Below the pieces are notes generated by a model. That model was given only the letters and a program-made list of their open reading frames with translations. It had not been told where the DNA came from and did not search any database. The position numbers and the translations under genes were made by a program. DNA of 14,382 bases, from positions 1 through 14,382 of the forward strand of contig USAV01000045.1 of assembly GCA_900552715.1 (NCBI GenBank), read 5' to 3'. Positions 8,266 through 14,382 of this stretch are shown here, piece after piece. Each line of letters begins with the position of its first letter. Positions within the stretch are counted from its first letter, which is position 1. The stretch comes from an uncultured Veillonella sp. (GTDB lineage: Bacteria; Bacillota; Negativicutes; Veillonellales; Veillonellaceae).

Positions 8266-8295
8266 AAAAAAGCCGCCCCAAAGGGGACGGCTTTT
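8266..8295 (-). terminator. Strong intrinsic terminator of the DASS transporter gene
   Basis: GC-rich hairpin: AAAAGCCG-CCCC pairs with GGGG-A-CGGCTTTT (8268-8279 with 8283-8295) around an AAA loop, with one bulged A at 8287. On the minus strand it ends in six Ts, and on the plus strand in four, so it may work in both directions, but only the minus strand has an upstream gene. Confidence 0.92.
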
Positions 8296-8383
8296 CGTAT
8301 ATTTTGTAACCACACTATAATCAAACTATGACATATATAGTTTTTAATGTATTACAAGTATATAAAATTCTAGATATCTGGTC

Positions 8384-9784
8384 TTACCACATACCGATTG
8401 CTTTCATCCATACGGAACCAAGGCCCATAAAGATAATTAAGTTGATTACGGATGCGAAGAAACCTAGTTTCCACCATGTATTTTGAGGAACATAACCAGT
8501 ATTGAAGATTACAGGAGATGGACCTGCTGCATAGTGAGTTAAAGACATACACAAGTTAGATGTGAATGCAATCATCAACAATGTCAACATTGGTGGTGCA
8601 CCTGCAGAGATAGCAATTGCAGAAAATGCTACGAACATTGCAGAAATATGTGCAGTTAAAGATGCGAATACATAGTGGGAATATGTATTAATAAGTACAG
8701 CTATAACGAAGGCAATAATCCAAGATCCTTCTGGAATATAACCGCCTACAAGTACTGTTGCCCATTTGATGAAGCCCAATTTGGACAAGAAACCGGCAAA
8801 GCCCATTAATGTACCCATCCAAACTAATGTATCCCAAGCACCTTTTTCACTTTTAACATCGTCCCATACAAGAACACTTGTAGCAAGCAAAATAGAAATA
8901 CCTAAGAATGCAACAGTTGTAGCATCAATTTTAGTAAATTGAGAAGTAGCCCATAAAACTAAAGCCAAAACAAATACGCCTAGCATAACCCATTCTTGGA
9001 AAGACATTTTACCAAGGCCTTTTAACTCTTCTTTAATCATTTGTTGTGCTTCGCGGGCATCTGTAATTTCAGGTGGATATACTTTGTAAATAAAGTACGG
9101 CATAATGATCAATGCAATAATACCTGGCACGATGGCAGCCATAGCCCAATCACCCCATGTGATACCAATACCAAAAGATTGAAGCGCCAATGCTGCAACT
9201 AATGTGTTACCAGCCATGGATGTTTGGAACATAGCAGATGTAATTGTATTCACTTGATAAATAGATTGCATCAAGAAGGAACCAATTTTACGAGGACCAT
9301 CTTGAGGTTCAGAACCGAACGCTTTTGCCAAGCTTGTAGTAATTGGCATGATAACACCACCTACACGAGCTGTATTAGATGGAGTTGCTGGAGCCAAAAT
9401 TAAATCAGATAATGCTAATGCATAAGCCAAACGTAAGGAGCTACTACCAAAAGCAGCAATCAAATTATACGCAATACGTTTCCCCAAACCAGTTTTAATA
9501 AAGCCACGAGAGAATAAGAACGCACCTACGATTAACCAAATAGCAGAGTTAGCAAAACCAGAGATAGCTTCGCCGATTTTCAAAGTACCAGTCAAAGCCG
9601 CCACAGTAATTACAATGATAGATACGCCACCAATCGGTAATGGCTGAGTAATAAAGCCTACGATAGTAGCAACAAAGATGGCGAATAAATGCCAAGATTG
9701 AGGTGTTAAACCCTCAGGCGTTGGAATAAACCATAGGCCTATACCAAAGACCGCTGGAATAATCCAATTTAACAGTTTTTTCAT
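8384..9784 (-). CDS. DASS (SLC13-type) sodium:di/tricarboxylate transporter
   Basis: Inner-membrane carboxylate carrier of the divalent anion:Na+ symporter family, in the CitT/TtdT/2-oxoglutarate-malate translocator subgroup. It has 466 residues and roughly a dozen hydrophobic segments. The first family signature, LAPATPSNTARVGGVIMP (130-147), contains the SNT substrate/sodium-binding turn. The second half carries the matching SLTHYAAGPSPVIFNTGY (414-431). QSIYQVNTITSAMFQTSMAGNT (173-194) is typical of the same subgroup. A charged loop near 238-262 separates the halves. I place the start at MKKLLNW because AGGAGG (9792-9797) lies 7 nt upstream; an ATG six bases earlier would touch the ribosome binding site. 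It is monocistronic, with its own terminator. Malate, succinate, fumarate or citrate are all possible substrates; the sequence does not decide between uniport, symport and exchange. Confidence 0.92.
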   Translation of the reverse strand: MKKLLNWIIPAVFGIGLWFIPTPEGLTPQSWHLFAIFVATIVGFITQPLPIGGVSIIVITVAALTGTLKIGEAISGFANSAIWLIVGAFLFSRGFIKTGLGKRIAYNLIAAFGSSSLRLAYALALSDLILAPATPSNTARVGGVIMPITTSLAKAFGSEPQDGPRKIGSFLMQSIYQVNTITSAMFQTSMAGNTLVAALALQSFGIGITWGDWAMAAIVPGIIALIIMPYFIYKVYPPEITDAREAQQMIKEELKGLGKMSFQEWVMLGVFVLALVLWATSQFTKIDATTVAFLGISILLATSVLVWDDVKSEKGAWDTLVWMGTLMGFAGFLSKLGFIKWATVLVGGYIPEGSWIIAFVIAVLINTYSHYVFASLTAHISAMFVAFSAIAISAGAPPMLTLLMIAFTSNLCMSLTHYAAGPSPVIFNTGYVPQNTWWKLGFFASVINLIIFMGLGSVWMKAIGMW

Positions 9785-9983
9785 ACACATACCTCCTACA
9801 TAGGAAAAAACTAAAATATATAACTGCTGAAATACCAAGGCATCGCAAGGTGACTATAAAACACACACTAAGCCCCCTATCCTACGGTGTCTTCAGTATA
9901 TATCAGTAGTATGTGAAATTAGAAATATATTTATATCTTCTTATGATAAATATATTATATTACAACATAAAAAGAAATGAGAA
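9785..9983 (-). promoter_or_regulatory. DASS transporter leader and promoter region, possibly structured
   Basis: About 200 bp without a gene. Between 9816 and 9903 lies a GC-richer block inside very AT-rich sequence. On the minus strand an ATATATACTGAA arm (9892-9903) can pair with the 9816-9831 arm through 7 + 5 bp with a 4-nt bulge. Just inside, ACC/GGT and AGG/CCT (9881-9888 with 9834-9840) can continue the stem. The enclosed G-rich apical region (GGGGGC) ends well before the ribosome binding site at 9792-9797. Promoter candidates are TGATATATACT immediately before the arm and TATAAT (9954-9959). No known riboswitch motif is recognised. Structure and function are inferred. Confidence 0.35.
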
Positions 9984-10015
9984 AAAGCTGTGCATCACTA
10001 GGTATGCACAGCTTT
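9984..10015 (-). terminator. Intrinsic terminator after mrp
   Basis: Perfect 12-bp stem (9984-9995 with 10004-10015, arm AAAGCTGTGCAT) with an 8-nt loop, followed on the minus strand by TTTTTC. It lies 17 bp past the stop of the Mrp-type ATPase gene and ends the VTT-aminotransferase-mrp run. Confidence 0.9.
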
Positions 10016-10031
10016 CATTAACATATAAATC

Positions 10032-10865
10032 CTATTCTGGTAAAGATACGTTTTCTAAATTTGTTTTCTCAATAGCTTCAATATCACCTTTATCGCAAAG
10101 ATTTGCAATAGTTGGATCAATTGGCAAACGATTCAACAATAATAGACCGTATTTTTGAAGGATTTCTTCAATGTGGCTTTCACCAAAGATTTGGTAATCC
10201 TTACCATTATCTGGGCAATGGAAGTAAGAGTAGTTTTCCACTACACCAATAATAGGCACTTGCATTAAATCAGCCATCTTAACTGCTTTTTCAACAATCA
10301 TGGATACCAAGTCTTGAGGAGATGTAACAATGATAATACCATCCAATTTCAAGGATTGGTAAACTGTAATCGCTACGTCACCTGTTCCTGGTGGCATATC
10401 AACGAATAAATAATCGATGTCTTTCCAAATAACATCACTATAGAATTGTTTTACCACATTGCCTAAAATAGGACCACGCCATAAAACAGGATCTGTATCG
10501 TTTTCCAAAAGGAGGTTAACAGACATAACGTCAATGCCGCCTTTAGATTTTACAGGATACATACCAATTTCGTCAGCATATGCTTTTTCCTTGATACCAA
10601 ACATTTTAGGAATAGAAGGACCTGTAATATCTGCATCGAGGATACCAACTTTGTAACCTTTACGCGCCATAGTAATAGCCATTAAGCTTGTAACGGAGGA
10701 TTTACCTACGCCACCTTTACCGGATACTACGCCGATTACATGTTTAACAGAACTAAGCTCGTGTAATGGAGCTGTAAGATCTTGAGGTTGTTGAGGAGCG
10801 CCGCCACCGCAACCAGAAGATTTAGATGGACATCCGCCACAATCACTGCTGCTACCGCAACCCAT
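10032..10865 (-). CDS. mrp: Mrp/Nbp35/ApbC-family Fe-S cluster carrier ATPase
   Basis: P-loop ATPase of the Mrp/Nbp35 (ApbC) family, which binds and transfers Fe-S clusters to apoproteins as a cytosolic dimer. It has 277 residues. It has the deviant Walker A GKGGVGKS (49-56, Lys50 and Lys55), DADITGPSIPKMFG (77-90), the Mrp signature VDMPPGTGD (155-163) and TSPQ (181-184). Two features are odd. The N-terminus is cysteine- and glycine-rich (Cys3, Cys9, Cys12, Cys19), and the usual C-terminal CPxC cluster motif reads HCPDNG, so Cys217 remains but its partner is Asn220. I chose the ATG at 10865 because AGGTG (10872-10876) lies 6 nt upstream; a GTG three codons earlier falls within that ribosome binding site. 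It lies downstream of the aminotransferase and also has a probable promoter of its own. Confidence 0.93.
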   Translation of the reverse strand: MGCGSSSDCGGCPSKSSGCGGGAPQQPQDLTAPLHELSSVKHVIGVVSGKGGVGKSSVTSLMAITMARKGYKVGILDADITGPSIPKMFGIKEKAYADEIGMYPVKSKGGIDVMSVNLLLENDTDPVLWRGPILGNVVKQFYSDVIWKDIDYLFVDMPPGTGDVAITVYQSLKLDGIIIVTSPQDLVSMIVEKAVKMADLMQVPIIGVVENYSYFHCPDNGKDYQIFGESHIEEILQKYGLLLLNRLPIDPTIANLCDKGDIEAIEKTNLENVSLPE

Positions 10866-10929
10866 AGTAAACACCTACTTTCTTTGAGGAACTACCTCAC
10901 ATCTATATGTAAAACTTTTATTCTATATG

Positions 10930-10948
10930 GTAGATACACTGTATCTAC
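10930..10948. promoter_or_regulatory. 19-bp palindrome at the expected mrp transcription start (putative operator)
   Basis: GTAGATAC (10930-10937) and GTATCTAC (10941-10948) form perfect 8-bp arms around 3 bp. It begins about 7 bp downstream of the -10 hexamer, so it overlaps the expected start of transcription. This is a classic operator position, but it would also give a small hairpin at the RNA 5' end. No regulator gene is adjacent. Confidence 0.45.
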
Positions 10949-10954
10949 TGTTAC

Positions 10955-10984
10955 ATTGTATCATGTCATATCAAACTTTATCAA
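10955..10984 (-). promoter_or_regulatory. Probable mrp promoter
   Basis: On the minus strand TTGATA (10979-10984, 5 of 6 to consensus) and TACAAT (10955-10960, 5 of 6) are 18 bp apart, about 90 bp upstream of the mrp start codon and just after the aminotransferase stop. It is the best -35/-10 pair I see in the window. Confidence 0.55.
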
Positions 10985-10988
10985 TATA

Positions 10989-12182
10989 TTACTCGCCACA
11001 GAACTCTTTGGTTAAAGCACCGAGAATTTCCATGCCCTTTGTGATTTCTTCTACTGTTGGTACTGTATAGCTTAAGCGGAATGCATGACCTTCCCCTGCT
11101 CCATCAGCCGCAAAGGCACCACACTTAATAATCCCTACGTTACGGTTCATACATGCTTCGAAGAATTCGTCACAATCTACATCCTCAGGCATCGTCATCC
11201 ATGCAAACATGCCACCTGTAGGCTGTGTTAACTTAACCTTAGAGCTTGCATACTTGTTAAAAGCATTTAACAAGGCATCACATTTTGTTTTATAAACTTT
11301 ACGTACATTTTCTAAATGTGCGTCGTAATCGATTGTATCGAGCACTTTAGCTACCACTTTTTGCGTAACTAATGGCATTTGCCCTGCCGTATTATTTTTT
11401 AATGCTTGAATAGCTTCAATAACTTTAGCTGGGCCAAATAAGAAACCTACACGCAAACCAGCAGATAATGTCTTGGAATACGAACCTGCATATAGAACAC
11501 GATTTTCAGTATCAAAAGATTTAAATGTTGGAATGTATTCACCAGCGAAACGAATTTCACCATATGGATCATCTTCATAGATGAATAAATCATATTTAGA
11601 AGCAATGGCATAAATTTCTTTACGGCGTTCCAATGGCATTGTAATACCTGTAGGATTTTGGAAATTAGGAATTAGATAAATATATTTACCCTTACCAGAC
11701 TGAGCGGCTTTTTCTAATTCACTAGGAATCATGCCGTACTCATCAGTCTTAATACCTAATGCTTTACCGCCCATGTTGCGTACAGAATTGATGGCACTTG
11801 TGAAAGTAAATTCATCCATGTATACTTCGTCGCCAGGTTCCAATACAGTAATTGGCACAAGACCTAATAATTGACCTGCACCATTAGAAATAATAAGGCC
11901 TTGTCCTTCTGGATTCATCTTATGTGCTTTTACAAGACGATCTAATGTCAATTCCGCTAAACGTGCATCACCTTGCATTGGTCCATATTGTAATAAACTC
12001 ATTGGATTAGAGTGAACCACTTCATCGAATGCCTTTTCGATGATTTCCACAGGAATCGCTTCTGGTGCTGGATTGCCAATACCAAAGCTGATAAAACCTT
12101 CTACGCCAACACCACGTTCAAATACTTCGCGAATAAAATTAGGGCCTTTTAAAGTGACACGTTCAGGAAGAGAAAAGCTCAT
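10989..12182 (-). CDS. PLP-dependent class I/II aminotransferase (2-aminoadipate/MocR-like type)
   Basis: Fold-type I aminotransferase of 397 residues, resembling the LysN/2-aminoadipate and MocR-domain group. Visible are the N-terminal substrate segment ISFGIGNPAPEAIP (31-44), LLQYGPMQGDARL (63-75), the phosphate-side SNGAGQ (99-104), NFQNPTG (173-179, Asn176), YEDDPYGEI (202-210, PLP-ring Asp) and the Schiff-base lysine in SYSKTLSAGLRVG (Lys237). There is no N-terminal GntR-type DNA-binding domain, so it is an enzyme and not a MocR regulator. The start follows a modest AGAGGCG ribosome binding site. The gap to the VTT gene upstream is 52 bp with no terminator, so co-transcription is likely. 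The amino donor and keto acceptor cannot be told; aromatic, branched-chain and 2-aminoadipate substrates are all known in this group. Confidence 0.9.
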   Translation of the reverse strand: MSFSLPERVTLKGPNFIREVFERGVGVEGFISFGIGNPAPEAIPVEIIEKAFDEVVHSNPMSLLQYGPMQGDARLAELTLDRLVKAHKMNPEGQGLIISNGAGQLLGLVPITVLEPGDEVYMDEFTFTSAINSVRNMGGKALGIKTDEYGMIPSELEKAAQSGKGKYIYLIPNFQNPTGITMPLERRKEIYAIASKYDLFIYEDDPYGEIRFAGEYIPTFKSFDTENRVLYAGSYSKTLSAGLRVGFLFGPAKVIEAIQALKNNTAGQMPLVTQKVVAKVLDTIDYDAHLENVRKVYKTKCDALLNAFNKYASSKVKLTQPTGGMFAWMTMPEDVDCDEFFEACMNRNVGIIKCGAFAADGAGEGHAFRLSYTVPTVEEITKGMEILGALTKEFCGE

Positions 12183-12234
12183 ACTATCGCCTCTTTCATA
12201 TATACTAAATTAAAAATATTACTACGTTAAAAAA

Positions 12235-12972
12235 TTACGCATTAGGATCATGTTCTTGTTCCGCATTCTTCTTATTAATATAGTTCTTATACACTTTCCA
12301 AAGTATGAAGTATACAACACCTGCAACAAGAACAATAATTCCTAATCGCCCCATATTCTCTTGGAAATTTACAATATCTGTACCGATAGCAACTTCAAGA
12401 GCTGTAGATGGGAATTTACCAATTAAATTTGCTAAGATATAGTCTCTCGGTTTAATTTTACTAATAGCACCTAGTGCCGTAATAACACCAGATGGGAAGT
12501 ATGGTAAGGATCGTGCAAATAACATAACCACAAAACCATTTTTACCGGAGAAATCATCTACTTTCATCAATACCGTACTCTTAGCAATAAGCTTATCCGC
12601 CGTATCACGCAAGAAGTAACGCATAATGTAAAAGCTAATGACTACACCAATTGTTTCTGCAAGCCAAGAAATAATTATGCCTGGCCACATACCGAATACT
12701 AATCCATTTGCTGTAGATATAAAGATAGATGGTAAGAAACCAACAGCATTAACAAAAATATCGAGAAGCATACTTACGACCATGGCCATAGGACCAAAGC
12801 CTTGAATATACTCTGCTATCTCATCCATAGATCCACTCGTCGCTAAATGCCACATAGTAGGATAGAATGTAGGATCTACTATATTGATGGCAATTAATAG
12901 AATGACAAAACCAATGCCTGCTATTAACTGTACCCAACCTTCACCAGAAGGCTTTAATTTTTTTGTACTCAT
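12235..12972 (-). CDS. VTT-domain (TVP38/TMEM64/DedA-like) membrane protein
   Basis: Integral inner-membrane protein of 245 residues from the VTT/SNARE-associated superfamily (TVP38-TMEM64 branch). Members in other organisms act in lipid scrambling, proton balance and membrane homeostasis. A first helix lies at about 14-33. A soluble-looking stretch (40-58) follows, then helices at about 60-78 and 84-118. The conserved half-helix region FLPSIFISTANGLVFG (79-94) and the signature FARSLPYFPSGVITALGAISKIKPRDYILANLIG (152-185) are clear. A C-terminal helix (210-228) precedes a short charged tail. Ribosome binding is through GAGG a few bases before the ATG. It is first in the run with the aminotransferase and mrp, with no obvious functional link to either, and it is divergent from the thioesterase gene. 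Its specific function is unknown. Confidence 0.85.
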   Translation of the reverse strand: MSTKKLKPSGEGWVQLIAGIGFVILLIAINIVDPTFYPTMWHLATSGSMDEIAEYIQGFGPMAMVVSMLLDIFVNAVGFLPSIFISTANGLVFGMWPGIIISWLAETIGVVISFYIMRYFLRDTADKLIAKSTVLMKVDDFSGKNGFVVMLFARSLPYFPSGVITALGAISKIKPRDYILANLIGKFPSTALEVAIGTDIVNFQENMGRLGIIVLVAGVVYFILWKVYKNYINKKNAEQEHDPNA

Positions 12973-13111
12973 ATATACCTCGTTTTATAAAAAACTAGTT
13001 CCATTATATCACGGATTCTATAGGACTGTTATAATTACATTAGCATAAAAATTATAGAAAGATGTATAATACTATTATAACGAGAATTTTCTTAATGAAA
13101 GAAGGTATATT
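12973..13111. promoter_or_regulatory. Divergent promoter region between VTT gene and thioesterase
   Basis: These 139 bp separate the only divergent gene pair. On the plus strand two TATAAT hexamers (13030-13035 and 13065-13070) could serve the thioesterase; neither has a good -35. On the minus strand TATAAT (13003-13008) could serve the VTT gene. A 15-bp AT-only-armed palindrome, TATAATA-C-TATTATA (13065-13079), overlaps one plus-strand -10. GAAGG (13101-13105) is the thioesterase ribosome binding site. Confidence 0.4.
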
Positions 13112-13504
13112 ATGGTATCAGCAGGTCAAACAGCTACGGCAACTGTAACAGTTACAGAATCTAATATTGCTAAAACAATGAAATCCGGTTCTTTAGAGGT
13201 CTTTGCCACACCAGCTATGTGTGCATTAATGGAAGAAGCAGCACAAGCAGCAGTACAACCATATTTAGAAGATGGCGAAGGCACTGTAGGTATCGCTCTA
13301 TCCATTACTCATGAGGCCCCTACTCCACTTGGTGCAACAGTAACTGCTAAAGCTACAGTTAGTGCTGTAGAAGGACGTAAAATAACCTTTGATATTGAAG
13401 CATCTGACGGCGTTGGTATCATTGGTCGAGGAACTCATGAACGATTTGTTATTAATAACGAAAAATTCATGGCTAAAGTAGTAAGTCGTGCAAAATCTAA
13501 CTAA
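13112..13504 (+). CDS. Hotdog-fold acyl-CoA thioesterase, FlK (fluoroacetyl-CoA thioesterase)-like
   Basis: Small hotdog thioesterase of 130 residues related to FlK, the enzyme that hydrolyses fluoroacetyl-CoA in Streptomyces cattleya. The three catalytic residues I recall for FlK (Thr42, Glu50, His76) line up at a constant offset of nine: Thr33 in FATPAM, Glu41 in MEEAA, and His67 in THEAPTPLG. VEGRKITFDIEASDG (86-100) and GRGTHERFVI (105-114) complete the fold. Cytosolic; no signal. It is the only plus-strand gene in the window, has its own ribosome binding site GAAGG 6 nt upstream and is followed by a shared hairpin terminator. Most anaerobe homologues are of unknown substrate; a short-chain or damaged acyl-CoA is more likely than fluoroacetyl-CoA. 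Confidence 0.85.
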   Translation: MVSAGQTATATVTVTESNIAKTMKSGSLEVFATPAMCALMEEAAQAAVQPYLEDGEGTVGIALSITHEAPTPLGATVTAKATVSAVEGRKITFDIEASDGVGIIGRGTHERFVINNEKFMAKVVSRAKSN

Positions 13505-13579
13505 TAACTAATTTAATAATAGTCTATAACTAATTTTACAATACCCTAATCTCTAATTTAACATAACAAAATAAAAAAC
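13505..13579. other. Short gap after the thioesterase stop
   Basis: This AT-rich stretch runs from the thioesterase stop to the shared hairpin. The degenerate repeat AATCTA/ATAACTAATTT recurs (for example ATAACTAATTT at 13505 and again near 13527), which looks like simple sequence drift. I see no gene or site in it. Confidence 0.4.
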
Positions 13580-13615
13580 AGAAATGGCATCTATCAAACG
13601 ATAGATGCCATTTCT
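13580..13615 (-). terminator. Intrinsic terminator of ilvE, probably shared with the convergent thioesterase
   Basis: Perfect 16-bp stem (13580-13595 with 13600-13615) with an AAAC loop. On the minus strand it is followed by GTTTTTTATTTT, a strong T tract for ilvE. On the plus strand only ATTTA follows, so termination of the thioesterase transcript here would be weaker. No other terminator is visible between the two convergent genes. Confidence 0.9.
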
Positions 13616-13662
13616 ATTTACGTGTTAAATTATATAATCTACTACATTAATCTATTAAAAGA

Positions 13663-14382
13663 TTAGCAAATTTTAACTACCCAACCTTCAGGAGCTTCGA
13701 TTTCACCATGTTGAATGCCAAGTAATGTATCATATAATTTTTTAGTGATAGGACCCATATCATCCATACCAGCTGGTACATTAATAGTACCTTCTGAAGT
13801 ATCGATTTGACCTACTGGAGAAATAACAGCTGCTGTACCACAAAGACCAATTTCAGCAAAGTCTTTTAATTCATCTTTATGAACAGGGCGATTTTCTACA
13901 GTCATACCAAGGTAATGTTCTGCTACATACATTAAAGAACGACGTGTAATGGATGGCAAGATACTATCGGATTTAGGAGTTACTAATTTACCATCTTTAG
14001 TGATGAAGATAAAGTTAGCGCCACCAGTTTCTTCTACATGTGTACGAGTAGCCGCATCAAGGTACATGTTTTCTGCATAACCTTTGTTATGAGCATCAGT
14101 GATAGCATATAAACTCATCGCATAGTTTAAACCAGCTTTAATATGGCCAGTACCATGAGGAGCTGCACGATCAAAATCAGTGATACGAATTTTGATTGGT
14201 TTAGCACCACCTTTGAAGTAAGGTCCTACTGGTGTAGTAAATACACGGAATTGATATTCATCTGCAGGTTTTACACCGATAACGGAGTTTGTACCCATCA
14301 TATATGGACGAATATAAAGGCTTGCACCATGACCATAAGGAGGAACAAAGTCTTTGTTTGCTTTTACAACTTCTTTTACAGC
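13663..14382 (-). CDS. ilvE: Branched-chain amino acid aminotransferase IlvE, 5' end outside window
   Basis: Fold-type IV PLP aminotransferase that interconverts Val/Leu/Ile with their 2-keto acids, using glutamate/2-oxoglutarate; cytosolic. The 239 visible residues are the C-terminal two-thirds of a protein normally about 340-360 long. The frame is open from the right edge (AVKEVVKANKDFVPPYGHGASLYIRPY) through an internal Met-Met, so the gene continues upstream of the window. Motifs are those of the BCAT2/eukaryote-like group: SLYIRPYMMGTN, PVGPYFKGG, the Schiff-base lysine in GTGHIKAGLNYA, and the GTAAVISPVG cofactor phosphate-binding loop near the C-terminus. It ends 47 bp before a strong terminator and is convergent with the thioesterase gene. 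Confidence 0.95.
   Translation of the reverse strand, partial: AVKEVVKANKDFVPPYGHGASLYIRPYMMGTNSVIGVKPADEYQFRVFTTPVGPYFKGGAKPIKIRITDFDRAAPHGTGHIKAGLNYAMSLYAITDAHNKGYAENMYLDAATRTHVEETGGANFIFITKDGKLVTPKSDSILPSITRRSLMYVAEHYLGMTVENRPVHKDELKDFAEIGLCGTAAVISPVGQIDTSEGTINVPAGMDDMGPITKKLYDTLLGIQHGEIEAPEGWVVKIC

Noticed and set aside
8370..8552. Minus-strand 60-residue frame overlapping the DASS 3' end
   Set aside because: It is out of frame within the transporter coding region, whose own C-terminus is intact and family-like.
9785..9838. Eighteen-residue N-terminal extension of the DASS transporter
   Set aside because: The AGGAGG at 9792-9797 falls within it and is correctly spaced for the MKKLLNW start.
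9785..9910. Known riboswitch (SAM, TPP, FMN, cobalamin, c-di-GMP, T-box, fluoride, preQ1) in the DASS leader
   Set aside because: None of the conserved core strings of these classes that I know is present. Only general foldability remains, so no class is assigned.
9913..10158. Plus-strand open frame over the mrp terminator
   Set aside because: It crosses the perfect terminator hairpin and the mrp 3' end, has no ribosome binding site, and its peptide is Lys/Tyr/Ile-rich filler.
10782..11015. Plus-strand open frame spanning the mrp 5' end
   Set aside because: It is antisense to the mrp start, the mrp promoter and the aminotransferase 3' end. The peptide is Thr/Ala/Arg-rich from the complement of the Gly/Cys-rich Mrp tail, with no motif.
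1..14382. Mobile elements, prophage, CRISPR array, toxin-antitoxin or defence genes
   Set aside because: I read both strands for transposase or integrase motifs, regularly spaced repeats, and small paired genes and found none. Every sizeable coding region is a housekeeping family of uniform base composition.

Overview
This window reads as a core chromosomal segment of a low-GC, Gram-negative-type Firmicute (Negativicutes), most likely Veillonella or a close relative. Three things point there: heptose (LPS inner-core) synthesis genes in an AT-rich, Firmicute-style genome with strong AGGAGG ribosome binding sites; a full-length single-chain pyruvate carboxylase beside a DASS-type carboxylate transporter, which fits a lactate- and C4-acid-based metabolism; and the overall protein flavour. 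The genus is an inference from recollection, not from a search. I see no mobile element, phage gene, CRISPR array, tRNA or rRNA.

Layout, left to right; every gene is on the minus strand except one. (1) Positions 1-2871 hold, in transcription order, nrdR, an M19 dipeptidase, gmhA and a RfaE1/HldE-type heptose-7-phosphate kinase cut by the left edge. The dipeptidase stop and the gmhA start share one base (TAATG). A palindrome upstream of nrdR matches the published NrdR-box core. (2) Positions 2969-6517 hold pyruvate carboxylase and its intrinsic terminator. (3) Positions 6803-8149 hold an M18 aminopeptidase. (4) Positions 8266-9903 hold a DASS sodium/carboxylate symporter with a strong terminator and an unusual, possibly structured leader. 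(5) Positions 9984-12972 hold a VTT/TVP38 membrane protein, a class I/II PLP aminotransferase and an Mrp/Nbp35-type Fe-S ATPase, ending in a terminator. The ATPase also has its own probable promoter, with a 19-bp palindrome at the expected transcription start. (6) Positions 13112-13504 hold the only plus-strand gene, an FlK-like hotdog thioesterase with its catalytic triad intact. (7) Positions 13580-14382 hold the 3' two-thirds of ilvE (branched-chain aminotransferase) and a long hairpin terminator.

Working together: the transporter and pyruvate carboxylase can feed and drain the oxaloacetate/malate/succinate pool. GmhA and the kinase catalyse consecutive steps toward ADP-heptose. NrdR is a global repressor of ribonucleotide reductase genes. 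The Mrp ATPase probably carries Fe-S clusters. The two peptidases and two aminotransferases are ordinary amino-acid housekeeping.

I did not find a convincing new multi-gene system. The observations most worth a second look are regulatory: the putative NrdR box pair, the mrp start-site palindrome and the DASS leader. Next come the altered C-terminal cysteine motif with a Cys-rich N-terminus in Mrp, and the substrate of the FlK-like thioesterase.
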